Below are positions 5,249-6,149 of a stretch of 6,149 nucleotides of DNA, piece by piece (within the stretch, counting starts at the first letter, position 1; every line of letters starts with the position of its first letter). This DNA is from Balneolia bacterium (GTDB lineage: Bacteria > Bacteroidota > Rhodothermia > Balneolales > Cyclonatronaceae): positions 1 through 6,149 of the forward strand of contig PXDL01000047.1 of the NCBI GenBank assembly GCA_003566395.1. Reading direction: 5' to 3'. A program made the translations under genes and the position numbers. The notes under the pieces are model-generated. The model was not told the DNA's origin and did no database searches. It saw only the letters and a list, made by a program, of their open reading frames with translations.

Positions 5249-6149
5249 TTATTTGACCAGTATCATTTTTCGGGTCAGATTAACATTTTCCGTTTGGAGG
5301 CGGTACACATAAAGGCCGCTTGAGAACCTGCTTCCGTCAAATACAGCCTGATGCACACCCGCGGACTGCATCCCATCATGAAGCGTTTGAACCAGCCGGC
5401 CTTTCACATCAAAAACTACAAGGGTGACCTCGGCGGTTTCATGAAGATGGTAGGTGATGCGGGTGGAGGGGTTAAACGGATTGGGATAATTTTGATCCAG
5501 CTCAACCTGACCGGCAAGCTGCCTTTCTTCATTTGCCCTTACATGAAGTCCGGAAGTGATTTTAAAACGGGCCTGTTGTTTATTTGATGCGAGCAGTGGC
5601 GCAGGCTCAGGTGCTGCAAACTTGGCGGGATTCACCATCATCATACCCGATTCAGAAGCAATCAAATGAATTTCCATCGTGAACCCGTCTGTGAGTGATT
5701 CAATCGCGCCGGTCTCTATATCTTTGATGTACAACTCCGCATCACCGGTCTGCCGCTCCACGGATGCCGTTAACAGGTAGGAGCCGGAACGTGTGGTTGC
5801 CGGATGCAGGCCGAGGCTCCAGTCAGGGATTTCCTCAGGTGTATGCGCTATATCATACATCGTGTTATTTTGCTTTTGGATAGCAAGCGTGATGAAGTCC
5901 GCGCTGACGGGATTAAGCTGTAAAGCGTCACCCCTAACAGTGTTGGTAAGACTGCCTTCGGGCGAAAGATGAAGCCAGGCGGAATTTTCAAGGTCCTGAC
6001 CTTCAACCGACAACCTGATGAGAGTCGAATGTCCTCCAAATAGGGCATTGCTTTCTTCCGAAGCTACTTTCGTTTCGTTAGAAAATTTAAGTTCTGCAGA
6101 ATGCTCGCCCTGTGCATTATGAAGCATGAACGCCTGAAACGGAGCAATA
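5249..6149 (-). CDS. Secreted T9SS cargo protein, C-terminal part only
   Basis: The frame is open through the right edge. The Met codon at 6127 is internal, because the preceding codons IAPFQAF continue the frame and look like the '.PFQAF.v.' strand common in such proteins. About 299 residues are visible. The last 83 form a type A T9SS sorting domain: LDQNYPNPFNPSTRITYHL opens it, VTLVVFDVKGRLVQTL is the central strand pair, and GLYVYRLQTENVNLTRKMILVK closes it. In this family the domain directs export across the outer membrane by the type IX machinery and is then removed or used for surface attachment. The upstream 210 residues look like beta-rich sandwich repeats (for example GDAELYIKDIETGAIESLTDG) with no catalytic motif that I recognise. 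The N-terminus, signal peptide and main functional domain lie outside the window, so the activity is unknown. No clear terminator follows its stop. Confidence 0.9.
   Translation of the reverse strand, partial: IAPFQAFMLHNAQGEHSAELKFSNETKVASEESNALFGGHSTLIRLSVEGQDLENSAWLHLSPEGSLTNTVRGDALQLNPVSADFITLAIQKQNNTMYDIAHTPEEIPDWSLGLHPATTRSGSYLLTASVERQTGDAELYIKDIETGAIESLTDGFTMEIHLIASESGMMMVNPAKFAAPEPAPLLASNKQQARFKITSGLHVRANEERQLAGQVELDQNYPNPFNPSTRITYHLHETAEVTLVVFDVKGRLVQTLHDGMQSAGVHQAVFDGSRFSSGLYVYRLQTENVNLTRKMILVK

Overview
The window looks like chromosomal DNA of a bacterium from the Bacteroidota/FCB side of the tree, most likely Balneolota or Rhodothermota. The best clue is the last gene. It ends in a type A sorting domain of the type IX secretion system (QNYPNPFNPST start, KMILVK end), and that system is confined to this broad group. 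Ribosome binding sites are mixed: one gene has a clear AAGGAG and several have none, which also fits. The phylum is an inference. No ribosomal RNA or other marker is present to settle it.

Layout. Positions 1-3263 hold a tight minus-strand cluster read prfB -> nadB -> coaE, with gaps of 4 and 9 bases. It encodes release factor 2, L-aspartate oxidase (first step of de novo NAD synthesis) and dephospho-CoA kinase (last step of CoA synthesis, cut by the window edge). prfB carries the programmed +1 frameshift, so the complete gene starts at 3263 and not at the Met codon at 3088. Positions 3381-3608 hold a small minus-strand DUF883-like membrane protein with its own terminator. A 343-base divergent intergenic region follows, then a plus-strand inositol monophosphatase/CysQ-family phosphatase at 3952-4782. 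Next is a 466-base convergent intergenic region (4783-5248) with no supportable gene but several repeats: a REP-like double hairpin, a separated 14-base direct repeat, and a short array of about 10-base units. From 5249 to the right edge lies the C-terminal part of a secreted T9SS cargo protein on the minus strand.

How the genes relate. The prfB-nadB-coaE cluster joins translation termination with two cofactor pathways. The in-frame UGA in prfB is read by RF2 itself, so RF2 abundance should feed back on its own synthesis. The neighbours have no evident joint pathway.

No mobile element with a transposase, CRISPR array, tRNA, rRNA or phage gene was seen, and I found no convincing new multi-gene system. 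The points most worth a second look are an 8-base sequence early in prfB that is perfectly complementary to the Shine-Dalgarno stimulator of its frameshift, and the repeat-rich convergent intergenic region.
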